Positions 1-6,580 of a stretch of 7,174 nucleotides of DNA are shown piece by piece. The DNA lies in contig CAKTNU010000093.1 in assembly GCA_934589325.1 (NCBI GenBank), forward strand, positions 1 to 7,174, in the 5' to 3' direction. The notes under the pieces are model-generated. The model was given only the letters and a program-made list of their open reading frames with translations. It had not been told where the DNA came from and ran no database searches. This DNA comes from an uncultured Oscillospiraceae bacterium (lineage in GTDB: Bacteria > Bacillota_A > Clostridia > Oscillospirales > Oscillospiraceae). The translations under genes were made by a program, and so were the position numbers. The stretch's first letter is position 1. Each line of letters begins with the position of its first letter.

Positions 1-81
1 AAGCTTCCATAGAAGTTTTACCGTAAAGGGCAGGGCGACCAGTATCCCGGCCACGGTCAAAAGCTGTTGTATCATGTTCAT
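1..81 (-). CDS. Small hydrophobic membrane peptide, partial (C-terminus off the left edge)
   Basis: On the minus strand an ATG at 81 opens a frame that stays open to the window edge, giving 27 residues that begin MNMIQQLLTVAGILVALPFT. Residues about 7-25 form one hydrophobic stretch that looks like a transmembrane helix, followed by lysines. A good ribosome binding site, AAAGGAG (minus strand, 91-97), lies 9 nt before the ATG, and a near-consensus promoter lies further upstream, so the gene is supported even though it is cut. A second in-frame ATG at 75 is less well placed. I do not recognise the family. It points away from the transfer operon. It could be a small membrane protein of the element, or a hydrophobic type I toxin-like peptide; the missing end prevents a decision. 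Confidence 0.55.
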   Translation of the reverse strand, partial: MNMIQQLLTVAGILVALPFTVKLLWKL

Positions 82-116
82 AGTGTCAAGCTCCTTTCAA
101 AACTTTTTCTACTAAT

Positions 117-145
117 ATTATCCCTCAAGTGCAAAAACACGTCAA
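117..145 (-). promoter_or_regulatory. Predicted sigma-A promoter for the minus-strand small gene
   Basis: Read on the minus strand, TTGACG (145-140) and GATAAT (122-117) are separated by exactly 17 nt, one mismatch each from the TTGACA/TATAAT consensus. Transcription would start near 110, leaving a leader of about 30 nt that carries the ribosome binding site at 91-97. No comparable promoter is visible on the plus strand in this gap, so the transfer genes are probably read from further upstream. The call rests on sequence match only. Confidence 0.65.
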
Positions 146-158
146 ATTTTCAAATGAA

Positions 159-166
159 ATGAGGTG
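159..166 (+). promoter_or_regulatory. Ribosome binding site deciding the prgI start
   Basis: ATGAGGTG (159-166) is the only Shine-Dalgarno-like stretch before the PrgI-family frame. It overlaps the GTG at 164, so it cannot serve that codon, but it ends 6 nt before an ATA at 173-175. The residues after that ATA (EVKIPKEI) are where family members typically begin after their initiator methionine. The site therefore points to a non-canonical start at 173. Confidence 0.5.
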
Positions 167-517
167 CTCTTCATAGAAGTAAAAATTCCGAAAGAAATCC
201 GGCAGTACAAGGAAACTATTTTCTTTGGCCTATCTGCCCGGCAGTTCTTTTGCGCGATCTTTGCCGTAGCTATCGCCGTAGGAGTCTATATGCTGCTTGT
301 CCCGACCATCGGAAAAGAAACCGCAAGCTGGCTGTGTATCGTACTGGCGTCTCCTGCGGCAATGGCGGGCTTCTTCTCTTATAACGGCATGACCTTTGAA
401 CAGTTTATATGGGCTGTTATCAAGACGGAAGTTCTGTATGCCGGCGACCGCAAGTACATAGGCGAAAATATATTTTATAACCGCTTTAACAGAAAGGGGC
501 GTGGAGACTTTGATTAA
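164..517 (+). CDS. PrgI-family conjugal transfer membrane protein (CD1111-like)
   Basis: Small inner-membrane component of the Gram-positive type IV secretion system, thought to assist the VirB4 ATPase at the membrane. The 117-residue product opens with the typical EVKIPKEIRQYKETIFFGLS block, followed by two hydrophobic helices at about residues 26-48 and 53-70. The C-terminus carries the family-like GMTFEQFIWAVIKTEVLYA segment. Length and layout match PrgI proteins of Tn1549/CTn-like elements, which sit directly before virB4 as here. The stop overlaps the start of virB4 by 17 nt, suggesting translational coupling. The start is doubtful. GTG 164 is the first canonical start codon but has no ribosome binding site of its own, while ATA 173 has one at ideal spacing and would give 114 residues. 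Confidence 0.88.
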   Translation: MLFIEVKIPKEIRQYKETIFFGLSARQFFCAIFAVAIAVGVYMLLVPTIGKETASWLCIVLASPAAMAGFFSYNGMTFEQFIWAVIKTEVLYAGDRKYIGENIFYNRFNRKGRGDFD

Positions 518-2828
518 AACGCTTATGGCCGCGAATAAGAGCGAGCGCGTCAGAGTAAAGGTGCCGCACTCTGTCCAGCAGAGCATACCGATCAAGCGCA
601 TCTATACCAACGGTATCTGGGAGGTGGGCAATAAGCACTCCCAAAGCTGGAAGCTCACAGATGTGAACTATATCGCAGCCTCGCAGGAAACACAGCGGAG
701 CATCTTCAATGCCTATTGTGCCGCAATCAATTCTCTGCCTACGGATGCCACAGCCAAGATCACCATCGTCAACCACCGGCTCAACCCCGCAGAGTTTGAA
801 CGACGCATCCTGCTCCCGTATAAGGACGACTGGCTTGACCATTACCGGGAGGAAGCCAATGCCATTATGAAAGGCCGTGCGGTGCAGAGCAACAATCTCG
901 TACAGGAACGCTTTGTAACTCTCTCAATCCCACAGCGCAAAATTGAGGAAAACAAGAGCTATTTTCGCAGAGCCGGGGCTAATCTGGAAAAGACCTTTGC
1001 CCGTCTGGATTCCGGGATCAAACCCGCACGAAATTATGACCGTCTGCGAATACTCCATGACTTCTTCCGTCCCGGCTATGAGCAGTATTTCGATTATGAC
1101 GATTATCGGTATATGCAGACAGGCAGAGATTTTAAGGACTTGATCTGCCCTGACTCTATCAGCTTCAAACGTAACCACTTTGAGTTTGGGGGCAAGGTTG
1201 GCCGTGTCCTTTTCCTGCGTACTTACGCCTCTTTCCTTACCGACGATCTCATTTCCGATCTGACCGAGTATGCCCGCGACCTTATTCTTTCTATCGACAT
1301 GATCCCCGTTCCCACGGATGAGGCGGTCAAGGAAGTGGAGAGCATCATTCTCGGTGTGGAGACGGACATTACCCGCTGGCAGCAGCGGCAAAACAGTAAG
1401 AACAACTTCACAGCCGAAGTCCCACGTTCTATGGAGCAGAAGCGGGAGAACTCCCGTGAGTTTATGGACGATCTGACACAGAACGACCAGCGTATGATCT
1501 TCTCTCTTATTACCATCGTTCACACTGCGGACAGCTTAGAGGAACTGGATTCCGACACGGAAAGCCTGATTGCCATTGGCAAAGAGCATCTTTGCGATAT
1601 TTCCCCGGCGCGTTTCCAACAGGAGGACGGCTTGAATACAGTTTTGCCCTATGGCCTTCGTCGGCTCCATGCCTTAAACACGCTGACAACGGAGAGCTGT
1701 GCCGTGGCGATCCCATTCCGTGCGCAGGAGATTCAAGACCCCGGCGGTCTGTCTTACGGTATAAATGAGGTCAGCAAGAATCCTTTGATCTGTGACCGCA
1801 AGCGTCTTGTCTCTCCCCATGCGTTCTATCTTGGCATTTCTGGCTCCGGCAAATCTATGGGCATGAAATATACGATCATGAATGTGGCTCTGGGTACTGA
1901 CGACGATATTATTATCGTGGATGCTGAGCGAGAATACGGGACTCTTGCCCGCGCCTTCGGCGGCGAGGTCGTTGAAATCAGCCCGTACAGTACCCACCAT
2001 CTGAATCCGTTGGAGATTGCCTCTGGGTATGAGGATGAAAACCCCATCGCGCAAAAATCTGAGTTGATCACAAGTATATTGGAGCAGCAGATGGCGGCAG
2101 GGTCAATCAGCGGCAGCTACAAATCCATCATCGACCGGTGTACGGCGAATATCTACAAGCCTTATCTGAAAGGAAAAGCTCCCGCGCCGCTTCTCACCGA
2201 CTGGCGCAATGAGGTCATGCGGCAGCCGGAGCCGGAGGCGCTGGAGCTGGCCTTGAGTGCCGAGCTGATCACCGAGGGCAGCTTGAATGTGTTTGCCCAC
2301 GCATCCGACGTGGACATGAGCAACCGCATTGTTGTTCTCGACCTGTACGAAATGGGCGAATCTCTGCGCCCGACGGCGCTTGTAGTCACGCTCGAGGCTA
2401 TACAAAACCGTGTCATGGAAAACCGGAAGAAGGGCAAGTTTACATGGGTATTTCTCGACGAGGTGTATCTGTACTTCAAATACCACTATTCCGCTGATGT
2501 GTTGTATCGGGCATGGAAGCGTTTTCGAAAATACGGCGGCATTATGACGGCGGCAACGCAGAATGTTGAGGAATGTCTGCAATCCGAAACTGCACGACTG
2601 ATGTTCGCAAACTCCGAGTTTCTTATGCTGTTCAATCAGGCAGCCACTGACCGTGCCGAGCGTTCCAATCTCCTGCATATCTCTGATACGCAAATGGGCT
2701 ATGTGACCGACGTGGAGCCGGGACACGGCCTCCTGCGTGTATCCGGCGCGGTGATCCCCTTTGATTGCACGATCCCGCAGGACAGTGAGCTTTACCGCCT
2801 GATGAACACCACACCGGGACGCGGCTGA
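501..2828 (+). CDS. VirB4-like conjugal transfer ATPase, CD1110 family
   Basis: Hexameric ATPase expected to power assembly and substrate movement in the conjugative type IV secretion channel, at the cytoplasmic face of the membrane. The 775-residue product has the VirB4/TraC N-terminal domain, beginning with RVKVPHSVQQSIPIKRIY. The RecA-like motor has Walker A GISGSGKS at residues 445-452 and the downstream IIIVDAEREYGTLARAFGG block. Walker B is WVFLDE, with D653-E654, and an ATQNVEE motif follows shortly after. The length is normal for the family and the frame is unbroken. It overlaps prgI and ends one base before the hydrolase gene, so the three are likely one operon. GTG 501 lies only 1 nt after AAAGGGG (493-499); TTG 510 has better spacing to the same site, and ATG 525 is a further option. 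Confidence 0.95.
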   Translation: METLIKTLMAANKSERVRVKVPHSVQQSIPIKRIYTNGIWEVGNKHSQSWKLTDVNYIAASQETQRSIFNAYCAAINSLPTDATAKITIVNHRLNPAEFERRILLPYKDDWLDHYREEANAIMKGRAVQSNNLVQERFVTLSIPQRKIEENKSYFRRAGANLEKTFARLDSGIKPARNYDRLRILHDFFRPGYEQYFDYDDYRYMQTGRDFKDLICPDSISFKRNHFEFGGKVGRVLFLRTYASFLTDDLISDLTEYARDLILSIDMIPVPTDEAVKEVESIILGVETDITRWQQRQNSKNNFTAEVPRSMEQKRENSREFMDDLTQNDQRMIFSLITIVHTADSLEELDSDTESLIAIGKEHLCDISPARFQQEDGLNTVLPYGLRRLHALNTLTTESCAVAIPFRAQEIQDPGGLSYGINEVSKNPLICDRKRLVSPHAFYLGISGSGKSMGMKYTIMNVALGTDDDIIIVDAEREYGTLARAFGGEVVEISPYSTHHLNPLEIASGYEDENPIAQKSELITSILEQQMAAGSISGSYKSIIDRCTANIYKPYLKGKAPAPLLTDWRNEVMRQPEPEALELALSAELITEGSLNVFAHASDVDMSNRIVVLDLYEMGESLRPTALVVTLEAIQNRVMENRKKGKFTWVFLDEVYLYFKYHYSADVLYRAWKRFRKYGGIMTAATQNVEECLQSETARLMFANSEFLMLFNQAATDRAERSNLLHISDTQMGYVTDVEPGHGLLRVSGAVIPFDCTIPQDSELYRLMNTTPGRG

Positions 2829-2829
2829 T

Positions 2830-4572
2830 ATGGCGCGGAGTAGAGCGAAAGAAGCTGGACGAAAAAGGCTCGTCCGGGAAAAGGCTGACACCTTAAAAGA
2901 AAGACGACCCCTGAAAGCTCCAAGCAAGGAGATCATCAAACAGGCCGGACGCTACCGGACAATGGAAACGGCCAGAAAGCAGCTCAACGAGGCAAAGCAG
3001 ACCATCGCGCCGGATCAAGAGCAACAGCCATATACCGCTGTGGATAAGGTGGAGCGATATTCGGTCAACGCCGCCCATAATGCATGGAGAGCCTTACCCG
3101 TTGGAGCGAGAAAGAAGTATAGTTCTGTCGGAGATAATTCGTTTCACGGTGAAACGGATTATGAGGCAGCTTCGCCGCAGCCGAAAGAGCAGATGCGGCG
3201 TGCTTTTGTCCGTCAGGTTCGGGAACAGAAGCAGCAGAGTGTAAGAAGAAACCCTATCCCGGAGCCAGAGGGAAAGTCCTCTAAAATGGAAACGTATCGG
3301 GGCATAGAAGCCCCGGCACAGATAAGAAAACGCAAAATCGCGGGGCAGCGTCAAAATGCGCTGTCCCGCGACAAATATTCTTCCGCTATTTCCAAAGCTC
3401 AGATTGTCAAGGAGCAGGGCCGCAGACTGGCAAGAGACAAAGCGATACAGGAGATCAAGACGGATACTGCAAAGACGGCAGCAAAAGCAAGCGATAACTT
3501 TTTCAAAAAGCTGGGTACTGCGGTCACAAAGGCTGTCACACCCGGCAAAGAAACGCTGCTTTATGCAGCCGGAGCGTTGGCACTTATCATTATTCCCCTT
3601 GTAGTCATTATGGGCGTTGCCTCTATGCTTACCGGCAGCGGGGAGGGGCGCAATACCTATGTTCCCGTGAGTGCGGAGGTGGAGGCATACCGCCCCTTGA
3701 TTCGGCTATACGCCGCACAGTATGGCATCCCTGAATACGAGGACTTGATTGCCGCTGTAATGATGCAGGAGAGCGGCGGGCATGGCAATGATCCGATGCA
3801 ATGTTCAGAAAGCGGCTATAATACCCGTTATCCTCATTCTCCTAATTCAATCACCGATCCCGAATACTCCATTGATGTGGGCATACAGGCTCTTGCCAAT
3901 GCGCTGCAAATGGCAGGTGTGGAAAGCCCGATTGACCTTGAGCATATATTCCTCGCGTTACAGGGCTATAACTTTGGCAATGGCTATATCTCATGGGCGC
4001 TTGCTAACTACGGCGGCTATTCCGAGCTGAACGCCATCGAGTTTTCCGATATGATGGCGGCACGTCTGAGCTGGTCGGGCTACGGAGATAAAGCCTATGT
4101 ATCTCACGTCCTGCGATATTATCCTATTGGACGATCCTTTATGAGTGAAGGCAACGTCGCTATGGTAGCCGTGGCACAGTCACAGCTCGGCATCGACGGC
4201 GGACTGAAATTCTGCGAGTGGTATGGGTATCCCTATCGTGTAGAGTGGTGCGCGATCTTCGTTAGCTGGGTAGCCGATCAGTGCGGGTATATAGACGCAG
4301 GTGTTATCCCCAAATTTGCGTATTGCCCGGAGGGAGCAAACTGGTTCATGGCAAACGGTCAGTGGCAAGGCAGAGACTATATCCCGGCACCCGGCGACAT
4401 TATCTTTTTTGAATGGGAGAACGATGGAATAGCCGATCACGTCGGTATTGTGGAGTTTGTAGAGAATGACATGATATACACTATTGAAGGGAATGTCGGT
4501 GAAAGCTGCGTGGAAAACCGCTATTACCCCTACTCTTCGCCCGTGTACGGATTTGGGTTGCCCTTGTACTGA
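2830..4572 (+). CDS. CD1108-family mobile-element cell wall hydrolase (lysozyme-like plus CHAP domains)
   Basis: Two-domain peptidoglycan hydrolase, predicted to open the wall locally so the conjugation channel can pass; it corresponds in role to Tn916 Orf14/CwlT. The 580-residue protein has a very basic, Lys/Arg/Gln-rich cytoplasmic region of about 240 residues and one transmembrane helix at about 243-267. Outside the membrane is a lysozyme-like domain at about 278-430, with probable catalytic Glu314 in MMQESGG, followed by DPMQ. A C-terminal CHAP-type cysteine peptidase/amidase domain occupies about 445-580, with Cys474 in EWCAIFVSW, His537 in DHVGIV and Glu553/Asn555 in EGN as the likely active site. 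All key residues are present, so it should be active. It starts one base after the virB4 stop with only a weak ribosome binding site, implying translational coupling. In Tn1549-like elements CD1107-type genes normally follow; here they do not. Confidence 0.93.
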   Translation: MARSRAKEAGRKRLVREKADTLKERRPLKAPSKEIIKQAGRYRTMETARKQLNEAKQTIAPDQEQQPYTAVDKVERYSVNAAHNAWRALPVGARKKYSSVGDNSFHGETDYEAASPQPKEQMRRAFVRQVREQKQQSVRRNPIPEPEGKSSKMETYRGIEAPAQIRKRKIAGQRQNALSRDKYSSAISKAQIVKEQGRRLARDKAIQEIKTDTAKTAAKASDNFFKKLGTAVTKAVTPGKETLLYAAGALALIIIPLVVIMGVASMLTGSGEGRNTYVPVSAEVEAYRPLIRLYAAQYGIPEYEDLIAAVMMQESGGHGNDPMQCSESGYNTRYPHSPNSITDPEYSIDVGIQALANALQMAGVESPIDLEHIFLALQGYNFGNGYISWALANYGGYSELNAIEFSDMMAARLSWSGYGDKAYVSHVLRYYPIGRSFMSEGNVAMVAVAQSQLGIDGGLKFCEWYGYPYRVEWCAIFVSWVADQCGYIDAGVIPKFAYCPEGANWFMANGQWQGRDYIPAPGDIIFFEWENDGIADHVGIVEFVENDMIYTIEGNVGESCVENRYYPYSSPVYGFGLPLY

Positions 4573-4588
4573 AATACAACATGAAAAT

Positions 4589-4616
4589 TTGCATTCATAT
4601 ATAGACCTGTTATAAT
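4589..4616 (+). promoter_or_regulatory. Strong extended -10 promoter reading into the palindromic leader
   Basis: TTGCAT (4589-4594) and a perfect TATAAT (4611-4616) are 16 nt apart, and the -10 is preceded by TG one base upstream (extended -10). The predicted start of transcription is about 4623, a few bases inside the left arm of the palindrome at 4618-4782. It begins 17 nt after the hydrolase stop, so a new transcript starts at the end of the transfer operon. This is inferred from sequence match alone. Confidence 0.65.
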
Positions 4617-4617
4617 T

Positions 4618-4782
4618 TAAGTAAATGATGATTAAATCGGCAAGAGCAGGCTGCGAGAGAATTTGGGTTCTGATGAAGGCACTTTTTTGCAGGAATACTG
4701 TATGTATTTCAAGAAAAAGTGACAAAATCAGGGCGCAAATTGTCCGCAGATTGCCGAAGGCGATTTAATCAGCGTTTACTTA
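4618..4782 (+). repeat. 165-bp imperfect palindrome: structured leader RNA or MITE-like element
   Basis: The outer arms TAAGTAAA...TGATTAAATCG (4618-4639) and CGATTTAATCA...TTTACTTA (4761-4782) are inverted copies with two mismatches in 22 positions. The symmetry continues inward with small gaps: CTGCG plus AATTTG on the left (from 4651) meets CAAATT plus CGCAG on the right, CTGAT meets ATCAG, and CACTTTTTT meets AAAAAGTG. The centre lies near 4695-4705 (ACTGTATGT). The whole unit can fold as one long hairpin. A promoter just upstream would transcribe it, which favours a structured leader or small RNA. The terminal inverted repeats would also suit a small non-autonomous mobile element, though I see no clear target duplication. 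A 47-codon frame, 4625-4768, lies inside it with no ribosome binding site. Confidence 0.7.
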
Positions 4783-4783
4783 C

Positions 4784-4809
4784 GTATCCATAATAAGTAT
4801 CCATAATGA
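4784..4809 (+). repeat. Tandem duplication of a 13-bp unit
   Basis: GTATCCATAATAA (4784-4796) is followed directly by GTATCCATAATGA (4797-4809), 12 of 13 bases identical. It starts one base after the right arm of the palindrome. It may be a footprint of insertion or slippage, or a pair of direct binding sites; the sequence does not distinguish these. The remainder of the gap up to 4850 is AT-rich without other features I can support. Confidence 0.6.
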
Positions 4810-4852
4810 AACATTAAGGACAATAAAACTCTTTTGAGAAAAAACATTTTTT

Positions 4853-4880
4853 TGCAACTTTCTCCCCAAAACCGTTTCTA
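4853..4880 (+). promoter_or_regulatory. Predicted ECF-sigma-type promoter of the sigma/anti-sigma operon
   Basis: TGCAACTTTC (4853-4862) resembles the AAC-containing -35 of ECF promoters and CGTTTCTA (4873-4880) resembles their CGT-type -10, with 14 nt between TGCAAC and CGT. That spacing is a little short against the usual 15-17, so the alignment is tentative. The position, about 35 nt before the ribosome binding site of an ECF-type sigma gene, suits autoregulation, which is common in this class. No sigma-A -10 fits as well here. Confidence 0.5.
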
Positions 4881-4913
4881 TTAAAGTGAGGGCCTCAGAA
4901 AGGAGGAAATTTA

Positions 4914-5471
4914 ATGGATGACATTGCAATTGTCAATCTTTACTGGGAGCGATCTGAAAATGCCATATCAGAAACCGCAGCGAAATACGGGAAGTATTGC
5001 CGGACGATCTCCTATAACATTTTGGCAAGTGTGGATGACGCAGAAGAGTGTGTCAATGATACATATTTGAAAGCATGGAACTCCATGCCAAATCATCGAC
5101 CATCTCACCTCGCACCATATCTTGCCAAGCTGACCCGGTGGCTGTCCTTAAACCGCTTACGCGAGGACAACAGCCTCAAACGGGGCGGCGGTGAACTCCC
5201 TGCGGTATTGGACGAGCTTGCGGAGACTTTGGATTCCGGCATGGACACCGAAAAAGAGATCGAGATAAGAGAGATGAACCGTGCCGTTCAGAATATGCTG
5301 GATCGTCTGGACAAGACAGAGCGGGACGTGTTTCTCGCTCGGTATTGGTTTGCGGCTTCGATCTCAGAAATCGCGGAGAAAAGCGGATTTACGGAAAGCA
5401 AGATCAAGTCTATGTTACACAGGACGAGGAAAAAACTATTATCGCAATTGAAGGAGGATGGACTATGCTGA
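4914..5471 (+). CDS. ECF-like sigma-70 family RNA polymerase sigma factor
   Basis: Alternative sigma factor that would redirect RNA polymerase to its own promoter set. The 185-residue protein has region 2 at about 24-92, including SVDDAEECVNDTYLKAWNSM, which matches the core-binding and -10 recognition segment. Region 4 lies at about 127-180 (LDRLDKTERDVFLARYW, then the helix-turn-helix SISEIAEKSGFTESKIKSML), which reads the -35. The linker is short and charged and there are no regions 1 or 3, as in ECF factors. The ATG at 4914 sits 7 nt after a strong AAAGGAGG. The 3' end overlaps the next gene by 7 nt, the classic coupling of a sigma factor with its anti-sigma. This sigma plus DUF4179 pairing is widespread in Clostridia; the signal it answers cannot be told from the sequence. 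Confidence 0.93.
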   Translation: MDDIAIVNLYWERSENAISETAAKYGKYCRTISYNILASVDDAEECVNDTYLKAWNSMPNHRPSHLAPYLAKLTRWLSLNRLREDNSLKRGGGELPAVLDELAETLDSGMDTEKEIEIREMNRAVQNMLDRLDKTERDVFLARYWFAASISEIAEKSGFTESKIKSMLHRTRKKLLSQLKEDGLC

Positions 5472-6526
5472 ATAGTGAAAAGACAATGTTCGCGTTGAAC
5501 GATGTGCGTGACGATTACATAGAAAGCGCCCGCACAATGCTGGTGTATAAAATAAAGGAAACCAAATTTGCCCCGGCAAAACGGCGTGTCATTGCAATCG
5601 CCTTGGCAGCGGCGCTGATTTTATCTCTTGGTATAGCTGCGTATGCAGTTTATGTCCATTGGTCACGCGGTATGGAGCAGCGTCTCCCAGCCACAGCGGA
5701 AGAACAGCAGATGGCAGTAGAAAGCGGGCTTTCAGATACTTCTCAGAGCATCAGCGCAGCAGCTAACGGTGTGACGATTTCGGTGGAACAGACTGTTATT
5801 GACGGTGATACTGCCAGAATTGCCTTGCGTATTGAAGGCTGGAATCTTGATAAGGAACAGGAACTGAACGCCATGCTTTGGGGCGGCTTCCCAACCTTCG
5901 ACGGTGAAACCGCACCGGCTATGGGCGGCAGTTTCGTGGAGGAACGTGACGAAAATAATAGCGTGTTTATTATTGATGCCGACGGATTTATAGAGTACGA
6001 CATTTGGGCGAGAGCCGGGGACAAGCTGGGTACGCTTTCCGGCAAGGAAATCCATATCACCATAGAAAGTCTGGGAATCGGCGGCAAAGGAGGTCAGTAC
6101 CAGCCGCTGGTGGAAGGCCCCTGGGAGCTTACATGGACACCGAGCAGCAGCAGTGACCGTCTGATCGTCCGGTCGGATGCAGCCATCGGAAATACCGGGA
6201 TCCGGTTGGCTTCAGCAGAGATCAGCCCGGTTTCTGCCAAAGTCTTGCTCCAACTGCCTTCCCTCTGGAACGGCTACAAAACATTGGAGCACCACGATCT
6301 TCAGCTTGTGGGAGTCCGTCTGAAAGACGGTTCGGTTTTAACCAACATCTTCGGGCCTCCTACGCAGGAGGGCTATGCGGATATGGAAAATCTGATTCTT
6401 GAGCTTTGCTATTCTTCGGGGAAAATACTTCAGCCGGAACAGATTGATGCACTGATCTTTGCAGGCAATTCCCCTTGGGCGAGAACTTTGACAGATACCG
6501 AGTTGATTTTTGTCCCGATAGTTTAA
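5465..6526 (+). CDS. DUF4179-type membrane anti-sigma factor
   Basis: Predicted single-pass membrane protein that holds the preceding sigma factor inactive until an envelope signal arrives. I take the ATG at 5465 because AAGGAGG (5451-5457) is 7 nt upstream and the gene overlaps the sigma stop; a longer in-frame reading from 5345 lies inside the sigma gene. The 353-residue product has a short cytoplasmic part of about 40 residues, the likely sigma-binding side. A transmembrane helix follows at about 42-63 (VIAIALAAALILSLGIAAYA), then a large extracellular region of about 290 residues. That region contains the DUF4179-like stretch NGVTISVEQTVIDGDTARIA. No classical zinc-binding ZAS motif is visible in the N-terminus. 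Family membership and anti-sigma role follow from layout and neighbour; neither the ligand nor the release mechanism is visible. Confidence 0.85.
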   Translation: MLNSEKTMFALNDVRDDYIESARTMLVYKIKETKFAPAKRRVIAIALAAALILSLGIAAYAVYVHWSRGMEQRLPATAEEQQMAVESGLSDTSQSISAAANGVTISVEQTVIDGDTARIALRIEGWNLDKEQELNAMLWGGFPTFDGETAPAMGGSFVEERDENNSVFIIDADGFIEYDIWARAGDKLGTLSGKEIHITIESLGIGGKGGQYQPLVEGPWELTWTPSSSSDRLIVRSDAAIGNTGIRLASAEISPVSAKVLLQLPSLWNGYKTLEHHDLQLVGVRLKDGSVLTNIFGPPTQEGYADMENLILELCYSSGKILQPEQIDALIFAGNSPWARTLTDTELIFVPIV

Positions 6527-6580
6527 GCGAATATAATTTGGCACAAAATAAGCTCAAAAATCAGAGTTTATGAACAGAAA

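Noticed and set aside
1..6. HindIII site AAGCTT exactly at the window edge
   Set aside because: It may mean the source was a cloned restriction fragment, but a six-base site at the edge proves nothing and has no biological role here.
1..115. Plus-strand open stretch at the left edge ending at a TAA at about 113-115, considered as the end of a TrbL-like gene
   Set aside because: The residues do not resemble the C-terminus of that family, while the opposite strand has a promoter, ribosome binding site and start codon.
924..1523. 199-codon minus-strand open frame
   Set aside because: Entirely antisense to the conserved VirB4 N-terminal region, with no domain or start signals.
2103..2939. 278-codon minus-strand open frame
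   Set aside because: It lies opposite virB4 and the start of the hydrolase gene, both with clear family motifs. No ribosome binding site or recognisable domain is visible; it is a shadow of their codon pattern.
4180..4725. 181-codon minus-strand open frame across the CHAP domain and the palindrome
   Set aside because: It covers the CHAP catalytic residues in antisense and has no recognisable content; the intergenic part is explained by the palindrome.
4840..4860. Short AAAAAACATTTTTTT inverted repeat considered as a terminator
   Set aside because: The stem is only A/T pairs with almost no loop and no GC-rich stem precedes the T-run; it overlaps the proposed ECF promoter.
4573..4913. CRISPR array or attachment site in the gap
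   Set aside because: There are no regularly spaced repeats, and no tRNA end or integrase gene that would support an att site.
5345..5464. Forty-residue N-terminal extension of the anti-sigma gene
   Set aside because: It would lie inside the sigma gene in another frame and lacks a ribosome binding site, while ATG 5465 has AAGGAGG 7 nt upstream.
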